From Gemmatimonadaceae bacterium (GTDB taxonomy: Bacteria > Gemmatimonadota > Gemmatimonadetes > Gemmatimonadales > Gemmatimonadaceae), in the NCBI GenBank assembly GCA_013817545.1, contig JACDCM010000005.1:1-37365 (forward strand): a DNA stretch of 37,365 bases, written 5' to 3'. This document shows positions 1 to 8,747 of this stretch, piece after piece. Made by a program: the position numbers and the translations under genes. The notes under the pieces were generated by a model that did no database searches, was not told where the DNA came from, and saw only the letters and a program-made list of their open reading frames with translations. The first letter of the stretch is position 1, and every line of letters begins with the position of its first letter.

Positions 1-480
1 GACGACCATCCACGCGCCAGGCTGCCAGAGCGCGGCGCACACCAGTAGCAGAACAAGTCTCGGTATTGCCAGCAACGCATCGCTCAGTGCCATAAGCAAG
101 CGATCCACAATTCCGCCGTACCATCCGGCGAGCGCTCCCAGGGAGATGCCCATCGCGCCCGCCAGCGTGGAGCCGGCGAGCCCAACGATCAACGATAGAC
201 GAGCGGCGAGCATCATGCGGACGAAGATGTCACGCCCGAAACGGTCGGTGCCGAGCAGATGCCAGTTGCCCGCTGCATCCGTTCCTCCAGGTGCAACGAA
301 TCGCAATCCCAGAACGTCACCGATCGCTCGCGGGTCTGTGCCCGCTATCTCGGGAACCAGCGCCGCGGCGCCTGCAAGGATGAGAAGCATCGCGACAGAC
401 GCACGCGCTATTGGCGTCGCGAACACAGATGAACTTTGTACTCCCCGTCCCCCAGCCTCAATTCCCCATCTCTTTCTCAC
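1..480 (-). CDS. ABC transporter permease, DppC/OppC-like (partial, runs off left edge)
   Basis: Reverse-strand translation from GTG at 480-478 is open to position 1 and reads ...LLGTDRFGRDIFVRMMLAARLSLIVGLAGSTLAGAMGISLGALAGWYGGIVDRLLMALSDALLAIPRLVLLLV..., typical of BPD_transp_1 DppC family. Start overlaps the upstream permease stop (GTGA). Absent from the ORF track because it is open at the edge. Confidence 0.87.
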   Translation of the reverse strand, partial: MRKRWGIEAGGRGVQSSSVFATPIARASVAMLLILAGAAALVPEIAGTDPRAIGDVLGLRFVAPGGTDAAGNWHLLGTDRFGRDIFVRMMLAARLSLIVGLAGSTLAGAMGISLGALAGWYGGIVDRLLMALSDALLAIPRLVLLLVCAALWQPGAWMVV

Positions 481-481
481 G
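440..481. repeat. Heptad array A (family I): actcccc gtccccc agcctca attcccc atctctt tctcacg
   Basis: Direct read; first two units match array C units; encodes the N-terminal residues of the minus-strand DppC-like permease. Confidence 0.65.
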
Positions 482-1457
482 TCCGCCTTCGCGGATCGAG
501 CCAGGGTAGCGCCAGGTCCGCGGCGAGGTTGGCGGTGATCACCATCGCCGCATACAGCACCGTCGCACCAAGGACCACGGGGTAATCCCGCGCGGCGATC
601 GCTGTCAGCATCGTGCGCCCCATTCCCGGCCACGCGAACACACCCTCAACAAAGACTGACCCCGCGAGAATTCCCGGGAATGCCAGCGCGAAGAGCACTA
701 CCAACGGCGGCAGCGCATTGGCGAGTACGTGCTTCACTACGACGCCTGTGCTCGACACTCCCTTGGCTTTCGCTGCGCGCACGAACAGCAGGCCAGCCAG
801 ATCCGCGACAATGGTTCGCGTGTAGCGAGCGATGCCGGCCGCTCCGATGGCGGCAAGAGTGGCGACGGGAAGTATGGCGTGGCGTGCGACATCATGGAAC
901 GCCGAGAACCCCGTGGCATCAGAGGCCGGGTCGCGCACGCCGAACGCCGGCAGTCGCAACCACTCGGGAAAGCCCCACCGCGCCGCTCCGTAAGTGAACA
1001 CCGCGATCAGCGAAAGCGCCAGCCAGAAACTCGGCGCCGCGTACACTGCCGTCGTCAGCACTGTCAATGCGACGTCGCGCTTCTTTCCAAGCTTCGCGGC
1101 CTGATACGCTCCCACCGCAATTCCCACGATGAACGTCAACAGCAGCGACGCTGTTCCCAGAAGCAGGGATAACGGCAGCGCCTCCCTCAACACTTCCGCG
1201 ACCGGACGGCGCAACGTGAAGCTCTCACCCAGGTCGCCCTTTAGCAGTCCCTTCGCCCACCGTGCATATTGCTCAGCCACGGGTGCGTCGAGACCGAGCT
1301 CGGCACGCAATCGCACCGCGTCGCTCGCGGATGCGGACGGCGAAATGAGCAGCGACGCCGGATCGCCCGGCGCCGCACGCACAAGGAAGAAAGTGAGCGT
1401 CAGAACGATCCAGAAGAGGACCACCGCACTCACCACGCGGCGCATTAACGATCGCAT
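477..1457 (-). CDS. ABC transporter permease, DppB/OppB-like
   Basis: 326 aa; N-terminal TM, APGDPA, ELGLDAPVAEQYARW...GDLGESF and GVFAWPGMGRTMLTAIAARDYPVVLG motifs typical of DppB family. Confidence 0.94.
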   Translation of the reverse strand: MRSLMRRVVSAVVLFWIVLTLTFFLVRAAPGDPASLLISPSASASDAVRLRAELGLDAPVAEQYARWAKGLLKGDLGESFTLRRPVAEVLREALPLSLLLGTASLLLTFIVGIAVGAYQAAKLGKKRDVALTVLTTAVYAAPSFWLALSLIAVFTYGAARWGFPEWLRLPAFGVRDPASDATGFSAFHDVARHAILPVATLAAIGAAGIARYTRTIVADLAGLLFVRAAKAKGVSSTGVVVKHVLANALPPLVVLFALAFPGILAGSVFVEGVFAWPGMGRTMLTAIAARDYPVVLGATVLYAAMVITANLAADLALPWLDPRRRT

Positions 1458-1463
1458 GCACGG

Positions 1464-3068
1464 ATGATGCAGACATGCCGCCCTGCGTCAACGGGCGCCG
1501 CTGCACTGCTCGGCGCACTTGCGCTTGCGTGTGGTACTCCCGCTCGCCCTGAAGGGACGATCGTTTACGCCTCGGGAACCGACCTCGAATCAGCCAATCC
1601 ACTCGTCACGATTCACACGGCCTCGCGCCAGGTGCAACGCTATGCGCTCTTCGTTACGCTTGCCCGTTACGACGCGATGCTCGAGCCTGTTCCCTACGCG
1701 GCGCGCTCGTGGGAATGGTCGCCGGATCGCAAGACACTGCGGTTCATGCTCGCCTCCGGACTGCGCTGGCACGACGGCGTCGCGACAACCGCGCGTGACG
1801 TCGTGTTCACGCTCGATGCGGCTCGCGATCCGCAAACCGGTTATCCGCGCTACTCCGATCTCGCCGATATCCTCAGCGTCACATCCGACAGCGATTCCCT
1901 GGTCTCCATAACCTTCGCCCGGCCGCAGCCGCGATTCCCGCTGGTATTATGCGAATTGCCCATCGTGCCGGCGCATCTCCTCGCAAATGTACCGCGAAGC
2001 GCGATGCGTCAATCCGATTTCAGCATGGCGCCAGTTGGGAACGGACCTTTTCGCTTCGCGGAGCGACGCGCCAGGCAGCGGTGGGTGTTCGAGCGCAATC
2101 CCGATTTCCCCCGGGCCCTCGGCGGACCGCCACGCGCGCACCGTTTCGTAATCGCCGTCGTGGATGAGGCGACGACCAAGTTCGCCGGTCTCGTCGGCGG
2201 AGAGCTGGACGTCGCTGGAATCGCGCCCGCGATGGCTCAGCTCGTTGGTAAAGACCCGTCGCTGCGCGTACTGGACTATCCGGTTCTCTTTTCCACGGGA
2301 CTGGTCTTCAATACTACGAAAGCGCCGTTCAATGACGCGCTCGTACGGAAGGCGATATCCCTGTCTGTGAAGCGGGAGAGAATCATTGCTGCTGCATTGG
2401 CTGGGTACGCGACGGTTGCCAGCGGGCCGGTGCCACCCAGTCATCCCTATGCGGCTCCGCCCAACAGCACGCTGGATACCTTGCTCGCTGATTCCCTCCT
2501 CGACGCAGCTGGTTGGCGCCGTGGCTCGGACGACCGGCGCAAACGTGCCGGCAAGACCTTTGACGTCGAGCTCCTCACCGTTGGGAGTGGTGACAACGCG
2601 GCGGAGCAGCTCATACAGGGTGACCTGGCCGCGCGCGGGATACGCGTCGAAATCCGCCAGCGCGAGCTCGCGTCCTTTCTCGCAGTGGCGCGCGCGCCCA
2701 ACAAAACCTTCGATTTACTCCTGACCGGAGTTCCGGGAGATCTGTCGCTGGCCTACATCGCTGCGATGTACCACTCGCGGCTCGCAGGCGGGGCGCTCGA
2801 CTATGGGGGCTATCACACTGCGGTCCTGGACACATTGCTGGATCGGGCGCGCACGGCTGAAACCGACGTGCAGTCGCGGCTTGCATGGCTCGCTGTACAG
2901 CGAGAGCTAGCCAGTGAGACGCCCGCCGCATGGGTCTTTCATTCGCGTGGACTGCAGGGTGTAGCCCGGCGTCTTCGCGGAGTGACAATGGATCTTCGCG
3001 GTGAGATGGCCACGCTGTCCGACTGGCATATCGCGTCGGATTCAGCTGTCGCGTCGCGCGCACGATGA
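1464..3068 (+). CDS. ABC transporter substrate-binding lipoprotein, SBP_bac_5 family
   Basis: 534 aa; signal with lipobox LALAC; YEPLARYD-like, WHDGVATTARDVVFTLDAARDP, GNGPFRF, FNTTKAPFNDALVRKAISLSVKRERI motifs of extracellular solute-binding family 5. Confidence 0.94.
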   Translation: MMQTCRPASTGAAALLGALALACGTPARPEGTIVYASGTDLESANPLVTIHTASRQVQRYALFVTLARYDAMLEPVPYAARSWEWSPDRKTLRFMLASGLRWHDGVATTARDVVFTLDAARDPQTGYPRYSDLADILSVTSDSDSLVSITFARPQPRFPLVLCELPIVPAHLLANVPRSAMRQSDFSMAPVGNGPFRFAERRARQRWVFERNPDFPRALGGPPRAHRFVIAVVDEATTKFAGLVGGELDVAGIAPAMAQLVGKDPSLRVLDYPVLFSTGLVFNTTKAPFNDALVRKAISLSVKRERIIAAALAGYATVASGPVPPSHPYAAPPNSTLDTLLADSLLDAAGWRRGSDDRRKRAGKTFDVELLTVGSGDNAAEQLIQGDLAARGIRVEIRQRELASFLAVARAPNKTFDLLLTGVPGDLSLAYIAAMYHSRLAGGALDYGGYHTAVLDTLLDRARTAETDVQSRLAWLAVQRELASETPAAWVFHSRGLQGVARRLRGVTMDLRGEMATLSDWHIASDSAVASRAR

Positions 3069-5854
3069 CGCTTCTCATTTCGCGCGATGCTCTTGCACGG
3101 CGTCGTGAGGTAGCGAGCGGCCCGCTGGCGGGGCTCGCTGCGTCCTTGCGCGCCGACCTCGAGCCTGTGGTGCAAACACCACCCGAGATACCTCAAGTCA
3201 AGGCGCTGCTATCGCGCGATGGCGGCCGTTGTCCGCGCGATGGTGCTACGCTCGAGTTCGATCCCTATTCATCAGAGGCACACCGCTGTGCAGTCTGTGG
3301 CAACGTGTATGCTGGTGACCGGCACTATCGCTGGTGGGTGACTTTCCGGCAGCTCTGGCTTGCGGAGCGCGCCGTGCATGCGGCCCTGCTTTTCTCCTTG
3401 ACCAGGGAAGCGGCGATGCGCGGCCTCGCCGAAGGCATTCTGGACGGCTACTCCGAGCGCTACCTGACATACCCGAATCGCGACAATGTATTAGGGCCCA
3501 CGCGTCCCTTTTTTTCCACGTATCTGGAATCGATCTGGCTGCTGCAGCTCTGCGTCGCGCTCGACCTGCTGGAGTCGAGCAGCGCGACGAATCGCGTCAC
3601 GCGATCTTTCCGCGATCACGTTATTGAGCCGAGCCTGCGCATCATTGCCAGCTACGACGAAGGCGCGTCGAATCGCCAAGTGTGGAATAACGCCGCACTC
3701 ATTGCAGGCAGCATCCTCCTCGGCCGTGATCGCGAAGCAGCTCGCGCGATCACTGGCGCCTCGGGACTCATATCGCATCTGGACAGCGGACTGCTGGCGG
3801 ACGGTACCTGGTACGAGGGTGAGAACTACCATCTTTTTGCGCATCGCGGGCTATGGTACGGTGTCTCGCTTGCTAACAGTGCTGGCGTCGAAATTCCCGG
3901 CCGGCTGCTCTCCCGATTCGATGAAGGTTTCGCCACACCTATCGCGACCGCCTTTCCGGACTTCACCTTTCCCTCGCGCCGGGACTCACAGTACGGAGTT
4001 TCTCTCCGTCAATGGCGTTTTGCCGAATCCTGCGAGCTCGGGCTGGTACGGAATACAGATCCTCGTCTGCTCGGCGCCCTGTGGGAGCTGTACGACAACG
4101 CGCCTGTCGATAATATCGGCGAAGGCAACCGCGAAGCGCAGCGCCGTGCTACCGGCCGCTGGCGGTCCACGGCCGAGTCCGAGCGCAACGAGCTGCCCAC
4201 ACGACTGACGCGCGCGGACCTGGGCTGGCGGTCGCTGCTCATGGCGCGCGCGGAGCTCCCCTCGCTCGAGCCGACCGCGCCTGAGTCAGTTGTACTGGAG
4301 GAGCAGGGGATTGGTGTTATTCGGCGAGATCACGGGCGCGTGTACGTCGCGCTCGATTACGGTCATTCCGGTGGTGGACACGGCCACCCCGATCGGCTGA
4401 ATCTTCTGCTCGTGAATGGTGAGCATCGATGGCTGGACGACATGGGAACGGGCTCGTACGTGGATCAGTCACTGCACTGGTACCGCAGCACTCTGGCGCA
4501 CAACGCTCCGCTCGTTGGCGGTAAGTCTCAGGCGCGCGTGCATGGAGTCCTGCGCGCTTTCGACGAGCGCGGCGGCGCGGGCTGGATCGCCGCGGAGGTG
4601 CCGTCGCCCGGTATCGCGCCAGACGCGACGGTGTCACGAGCGGTGGTTGTCATGCCGGACTACCTGATCGATCAGGTAAACTGGAATGCTCCGCACGATG
4701 TGACCATCGATCTCCCAATACACGTCGTAGCGAGCATTTCCGGAACAGGGCAGGCGAGCAGCGCAGTGCCGGAGGGAGCCACGGGTGCGGAGGATGGTTT
4801 CTCTTTTCTCCGTGAAGCAACTGTCGCGACTTCTGACCGTGATGTGGCCGTCCATCTTCAGGCGACATCAGGCAGCGATACCGCACATGCCTGGGCGTTC
4901 ACGAGCGGAGGCACCGCTCAGTGGTGGCGAGCAGTTGCACCGGGCGCACCCGGCAAAGGCGACAAACCGTTTTTTTTCGTACGAGTGGTTGGACCGGCCG
5001 GAAGCGTCACGACGGTCTGGAGCTGGGCCAATGCCGTGCGACATGTAACGTGGCATGCTGGCGCCCTTCATGTCCAACTCAAGGAGGAAGCACGTCATGT
5101 ACATACGCGTCGAGAGTGGGAATGGCGTGTGGAGCTGTTTGCCGGCGGCGCGCGAAGCAGCATTGACCTCGCCGGCATCCGCACGTATCCGCGCCGCGAG
5201 ACGCCGCCCGTACCGGTAAGCGCCCTCTTCGCGTCTCTGATCCCGCCCAGCCACCAGCTTCGCGCGGGCAGTCCGCCAGTGAAATACTTTCTGGCTGAAC
5301 GGGAGTATCGCCCCTCTGAAGTCTCCTGGCTGGATGCAGGTGCTCCACGCGCCGCGGTCCAGGTGGGGGTGCGTGGTGAATGTGTTGATGTGACGGTGGA
5401 GGTTGAGAAAACGCCGGCCGTATTTCGTGACCGTGCTGCACCCGACCCCGCGCTGGATAACGAGCATCCTGACATCCACAGCGATGGAGTGCAATTCTAT
5501 CTGTTGTCCCCCAGCTGGAGCGAGCCCGCCGCGTGGCTGATCGTTCCTGAAAGTGCACAGCTCCGGCCGCGAGTTCGAGAGATTGAAGGATCGCATCCGC
5601 ATATTCCACTCGACGCAGCCTGGCTGAAAACGGAGGGCGGATACCAGATCACACTGACCATCCCGCTGCAGGCATTGGGCGACCAGGCATCAACTCGTTT
5701 CTCCCTCGACGTCATCGTTAACGATATGGCGCCAGACAGGGAGCGCAGGCGCGGTCAGCTCGTGTTGAGCGGTGGCGCAGGCGAGTTCGTCTATCTGCGT
5801 GGCGATCGCCACGACGCCTCGCGGTTCCTCCACTTCATTGCGAGCAATGATTGA
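3065..5854 (+). CDS. Heparinase II/III family protein with C-terminal CBM9/DOMON-like beta domain
   Basis: 929 aa; CPRDGATLEFDP...CAVCG zinc-ribbon-like N-terminus, helical toroid-like region (NRQVWNNAALIAGSILLG, DGTWYEGENYHLFAHRG), GHSGGGHGHPDRLNLLLVNGEHRWLDDMGTGSY typical of heparinase II/III; C-terminal segment DNEHPDIHSDGVQFYLLSP...GGYQITLTIPL resembles CBM9-like folds. Overlaps SBP stop by ATGA. Confidence 0.85.
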   Translation: MTLLISRDALARRREVASGPLAGLAASLRADLEPVVQTPPEIPQVKALLSRDGGRCPRDGATLEFDPYSSEAHRCAVCGNVYAGDRHYRWWVTFRQLWLAERAVHAALLFSLTREAAMRGLAEGILDGYSERYLTYPNRDNVLGPTRPFFSTYLESIWLLQLCVALDLLESSSATNRVTRSFRDHVIEPSLRIIASYDEGASNRQVWNNAALIAGSILLGRDREAARAITGASGLISHLDSGLLADGTWYEGENYHLFAHRGLWYGVSLANSAGVEIPGRLLSRFDEGFATPIATAFPDFTFPSRRDSQYGVSLRQWRFAESCELGLVRNTDPRLLGALWELYDNAPVDNIGEGNREAQRRATGRWRSTAESERNELPTRLTRADLGWRSLLMARAELPSLEPTAPESVVLEEQGIGVIRRDHGRVYVALDYGHSGGGHGHPDRLNLLLVNGEHRWLDDMGTGSYVDQSLHWYRSTLAHNAPLVGGKSQARVHGVLRAFDERGGAGWIAAEVPSPGIAPDATVSRAVVVMPDYLIDQVNWNAPHDVTIDLPIHVVASISGTGQASSAVPEGATGAEDGFSFLREATVATSDRDVAVHLQATSGSDTAHAWAFTSGGTAQWWRAVAPGAPGKGDKPFFFVRVVGPAGSVTTVWSWANAVRHVTWHAGALHVQLKEEARHVHTRREWEWRVELFAGGARSSIDLAGIRTYPRRETPPVPVSALFASLIPPSHQLRAGSPPVKYFLAEREYRPSEVSWLDAGAPRAAVQVGVRGECVDVTVEVEKTPAVFRDRAAPDPALDNEHPDIHSDGVQFYLLSPSWSEPAAWLIVPESAQLRPRVREIEGSHPHIPLDAAWLKTEGGYQITLTIPLQALGDQASTRFSLDVIVNDMAPDRERRRGQLVLSGGAGEFVYLRGDRHDASRFLHFIASND

Positions 5855-6599
5855 CGCAAATATCCTCGGCAACGTCGTCGTCGTCCTGTCTGAGACACAG
5901 GACGCAGTGAACATCGCCGCGGTAGTCCGTGCCATGAAGAACATGGGTGTCAGTAAACTCAGGCTGGTCGCCCCGCGACCATACGATCCGTATCGCATCG
6001 AGGGTGTCGCGCACGGCACGGAGGACATAGTCCGGAGCATTCAGCACTACGACACGCTCGCCGCCGCTCTGTCCGACTGCGTGCGCGTTGCCGGCTTCAC
6101 TGCACGACGGAGAGCCGCGAAACGCGCGATGTCGGATCCCCGCTCCGCTGCGAATAACCTGCTGTCATTCGCATCAGACGGTCCTATTGCGCTCCTCTTC
6201 GGCCGTGAGGATCACGGGCTTCCCAACGATGCACTCGACCTCGTGCACATTGTGGTCACCATACCCACGACCAATCACGCATCGATCAATCTTGCGCAAG
6301 CCGTGCTCATCGCCCTGTACGAGCTGCATCTCGCGGCACCCGATGCCACGCGAACACTCGCCCCTCCCAAGAAAGATGCGCCACCCGCGACGAGCGAACA
6401 GTATGAGCAGTTCTTCTCAGACGCGGAGCGCGCTCTCGCCTCGCTGGATTTCTTTCGGACGAGAAACCCCGAGCACGTGAACCGGACGCTGCGCTCGATC
6501 GTGAGCCGCGCGGCGCCTGACTCGCGCGAGATCCGCCTCCTGCGCTCGATGGCTATCGAGATACTCAGGACGATCGAGCGCGTTTCGCGCCGCACTTGA
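5847..6599 (+). CDS. TrmH/SpoU-family RNA methyltransferase (TrmJ-like)
   Basis: From ATG at 5847: MIDANILGNVVVVLSETQDAVNIAAVVRAMKNMGVSKLRLVAPR...LLFGREDHGLPNDALDLVHIVVTIPTTNHASINLAQAVLIALYEL contains the SPOUT motifs. The 5772 start in the track is probably too early. Confidence 0.9.
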   Translation: MIDANILGNVVVVLSETQDAVNIAAVVRAMKNMGVSKLRLVAPRPYDPYRIEGVAHGTEDIVRSIQHYDTLAAALSDCVRVAGFTARRRAAKRAMSDPRSAANNLLSFASDGPIALLFGREDHGLPNDALDLVHIVVTIPTTNHASINLAQAVLIALYELHLAAPDATRTLAPPKKDAPPATSEQYEQFFSDAERALASLDFFRTRNPEHVNRTLRSIVSRAAPDSREIRLLRSMAIEILRTIERVSRRT

Positions 6600-6630
6600 C
6601 GCTCGAACCCAACGCACGCTGCTTACCGCC

Positions 6631-7902
6631 ATGGCATTCTTCTCGAATCGCGATACTGACGAGGACCAGGCTTCCGAAGATGCATCGGAACCGGAAGAGC
6701 TCTCTTCTGACGCCACGACCTGGCGCGAGCGCGCGGCCGATCTGATTCCCGGCGGCGCATCCACTGGAAGCAAACGCCCGGACGCGTTGTATGGGTCTGA
6801 AACGACCTTTGGTCCGACGCACTTCGAGCGCGCGGTTGGCTGCCGGCTGATCTCTACCGACGGAACCGAGCTGATCGATTGTTCAATGGCACTCGGTGCG
6901 GTGGCGCTTGGATACGTCGAGCCCTCTGTCACGGAAGCTGTGATCAACGCCGCGCGTGCGGGCAATGTCACCGGGCTGTCGCACACGCTGGAGGTCGAGA
7001 TAGCGGAGCGGCTGACCGCCGCCATTCCGTGCGCCGAACAGGTGCGTTTTCTTAAAACAGGTGCCGAGGCGGTCACGGCCGCCGTTCGCATAGCACGCGC
7101 CCACACCGGACGATCGCATGTCCTGGGATGCGGATATTTTGGCTGGCTCGGCTGGTGGCAGAAGGCGGCCGGCTTGCCCGCTGGCGCACATGCCGACTTC
7201 GAGGCAGTCCCGTTCGACGATGCGGACGCACTGTATGAAGCATCCGAGCGCATCAGAGACAAACTTGCCGCCATCGTCATCGAGCCCGTTATCGAGCGAT
7301 TACCCTCGGAAGACTGGATCAATGTCGCACGCCGTGCCTGCGATGATTTTGGGGCGGTTCTTATCTTCGATGAAGTCAAAACGGGCTTCCGGATTCGCCA
7401 GGGCGGATATCAGGAATACGCCGGAATTACTCCGGATCTCTCAACGTTCGGTAAAGCGATGGCGAACGGCTTTCCACTCGCCGCTGTCGTGGGAAAAAGA
7501 GAGATAATGGATGCCGCGCGCTCCACCTGGATTTCTTCGACGCTCGCGAGCGAAGGGTGTGCGCTCGCTGCCGCCGGCGCGGTGCTCGATTGGCATGAGC
7601 GAGCAGAGGTGAGTGAGGCACTCTGGAGCATCGGAGGGGACATCATGACCGCAGTCTCGCGCGCGGTGACTGCGAGCCGAGTGAATGGTGTTACGGTCGA
7701 AGGCATCGCACCGATGTGGTTTCTCAAGTTCGACGATGCTCGTCGCGAATCTCGTTTCCTCGAGCTCGCCCTCGGGGAAGGTGTTCTCTTCAAGCGCGGA
7801 GCGTACAACTTCGCATCGCTGGCGCACGACGATGACACGATCGCCGAAATCGAAGGGGCAGCGAGCGCCGCATTCGTAGCGCTTCGTGAGGAGGAGCAGT
7901 GA
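6631..7902 (+). CDS. Class III aminotransferase (glutamate-1-semialdehyde aminomutase-like)
   Basis: 423 aa; FLKTGAEAVTAAVRIARAHTGR, LIFDEVKTGFRI and FGKAMANGFPLAAVVGKREIM (PLP lysine region). Confidence 0.93.
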   Translation: MAFFSNRDTDEDQASEDASEPEELSSDATTWRERAADLIPGGASTGSKRPDALYGSETTFGPTHFERAVGCRLISTDGTELIDCSMALGAVALGYVEPSVTEAVINAARAGNVTGLSHTLEVEIAERLTAAIPCAEQVRFLKTGAEAVTAAVRIARAHTGRSHVLGCGYFGWLGWWQKAAGLPAGAHADFEAVPFDDADALYEASERIRDKLAAIVIEPVIERLPSEDWINVARRACDDFGAVLIFDEVKTGFRIRQGGYQEYAGITPDLSTFGKAMANGFPLAAVVGKREIMDAARSTWISSTLASEGCALAAAGAVLDWHERAEVSEALWSIGGDIMTAVSRAVTASRVNGVTVEGIAPMWFLKFDDARRESRFLELALGEGVLFKRGAYNFASLAHDDDTIAEIEGAASAAFVALREEEQ

Positions 7903-8747
7903 GCCAGCCACTGGTGGATGTGCATGCACACTTCTTTCACGCTGCCTGCGGTCGCGCTGACTGGCGGGACCTCAATGCGGCCCGATTCCGCGCGGGCGAT
8001 CGTATGGGCATCACAGTGCACATCGCCTCCATGCTGGGCACTTTCGGATTCACATCTCCGACGTATTTCCCTTCACCGAATGATGTGACACTCGGTAACG
8101 ACGAGATGCTCGCGCTCCAGAGCCGGGAGCCGGACCGCGTTCGGTGCTACGTCACGGTCAATCCGAACGACACTGTTCACGCTTTGGAGGAGATAGACCG
8201 ATGCGTAGCACGCGGAGCGATCGGTCTCAAACTGGCGGCGAGCCGCCGCGCCGATGATCCGCTCCTCGATCCGGTCGTCGAGGCCGCTGCGCTACACAAA
8301 CTGCCTATCCTGCATCATATCTGGCAGCATCGCCGTCGTGACTGGCCTGCGCAGGAGGCCTCTGACGCGGTCGAGCTTGGCAGATTGGCGGAGCGTCACC
8401 CGGGCGTTTCGTTTATCCTCGCCCACATCGGTGGGGGAGGGGACTGGGCGCACTCATTTCCCGCAGTCGACGACCTGCCGAACGTCTTCCTGGAGCTCTC
8501 GGGAAGCGGTGTAGACCGTGGAATGCTCGACGACGCCTATCACGCAGTCGGCGCCACTCGCCTGATCTGGGGCAGCGACATCACAATGGAAACCGGACTC
8601 GCCAAACTCCGAGCGCTGCCGATGGTGGGCCTGACCGAGGAGGAGATCAGCGCGGTGACATGGGGCAACGCCGAGCGCATTTTTCCCGCCAGGAGCTTCC
8701 CACTATCGCCGCTTGTTTTTGCGGACGCCGTAGAGAGCCGACGTTGA
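7899..8747 (+). CDS. Amidohydrolase (amidohydro_2-type) metal-dependent hydrolase
   Basis: 282 aa; VDVHAHFFH (HxH), HHIWQH, FILAHIGGGGDW and WGSDITMET motifs. GTGA overlap with the aminotransferase stop. Confidence 0.9.
   Translation: MSQPLVDVHAHFFHAACGRADWRDLNAARFRAGDRMGITVHIASMLGTFGFTSPTYFPSPNDVTLGNDEMLALQSREPDRVRCYVTVNPNDTVHALEEIDRCVARGAIGLKLAASRRADDPLLDPVVEAAALHKLPILHHIWQHRRRDWPAQEASDAVELGRLAERHPGVSFILAHIGGGGDWAHSFPAVDDLPNVFLELSGSGVDRGMLDDAYHAVGATRLIWGSDITMETGLAKLRALPMVGLTEEEISAVTWGNAERIFPARSFPLSPLVFADAVESRR

Noticed and set aside
146-1467. Plus-strand ORFs 146-538, 613-825, 680-997, 729-1172, 1129-1467
   Set aside because: Antisense shadows of the well-supported DppB/DppC-like permeases; Arg/Pro-rich translations without recognisable motifs.
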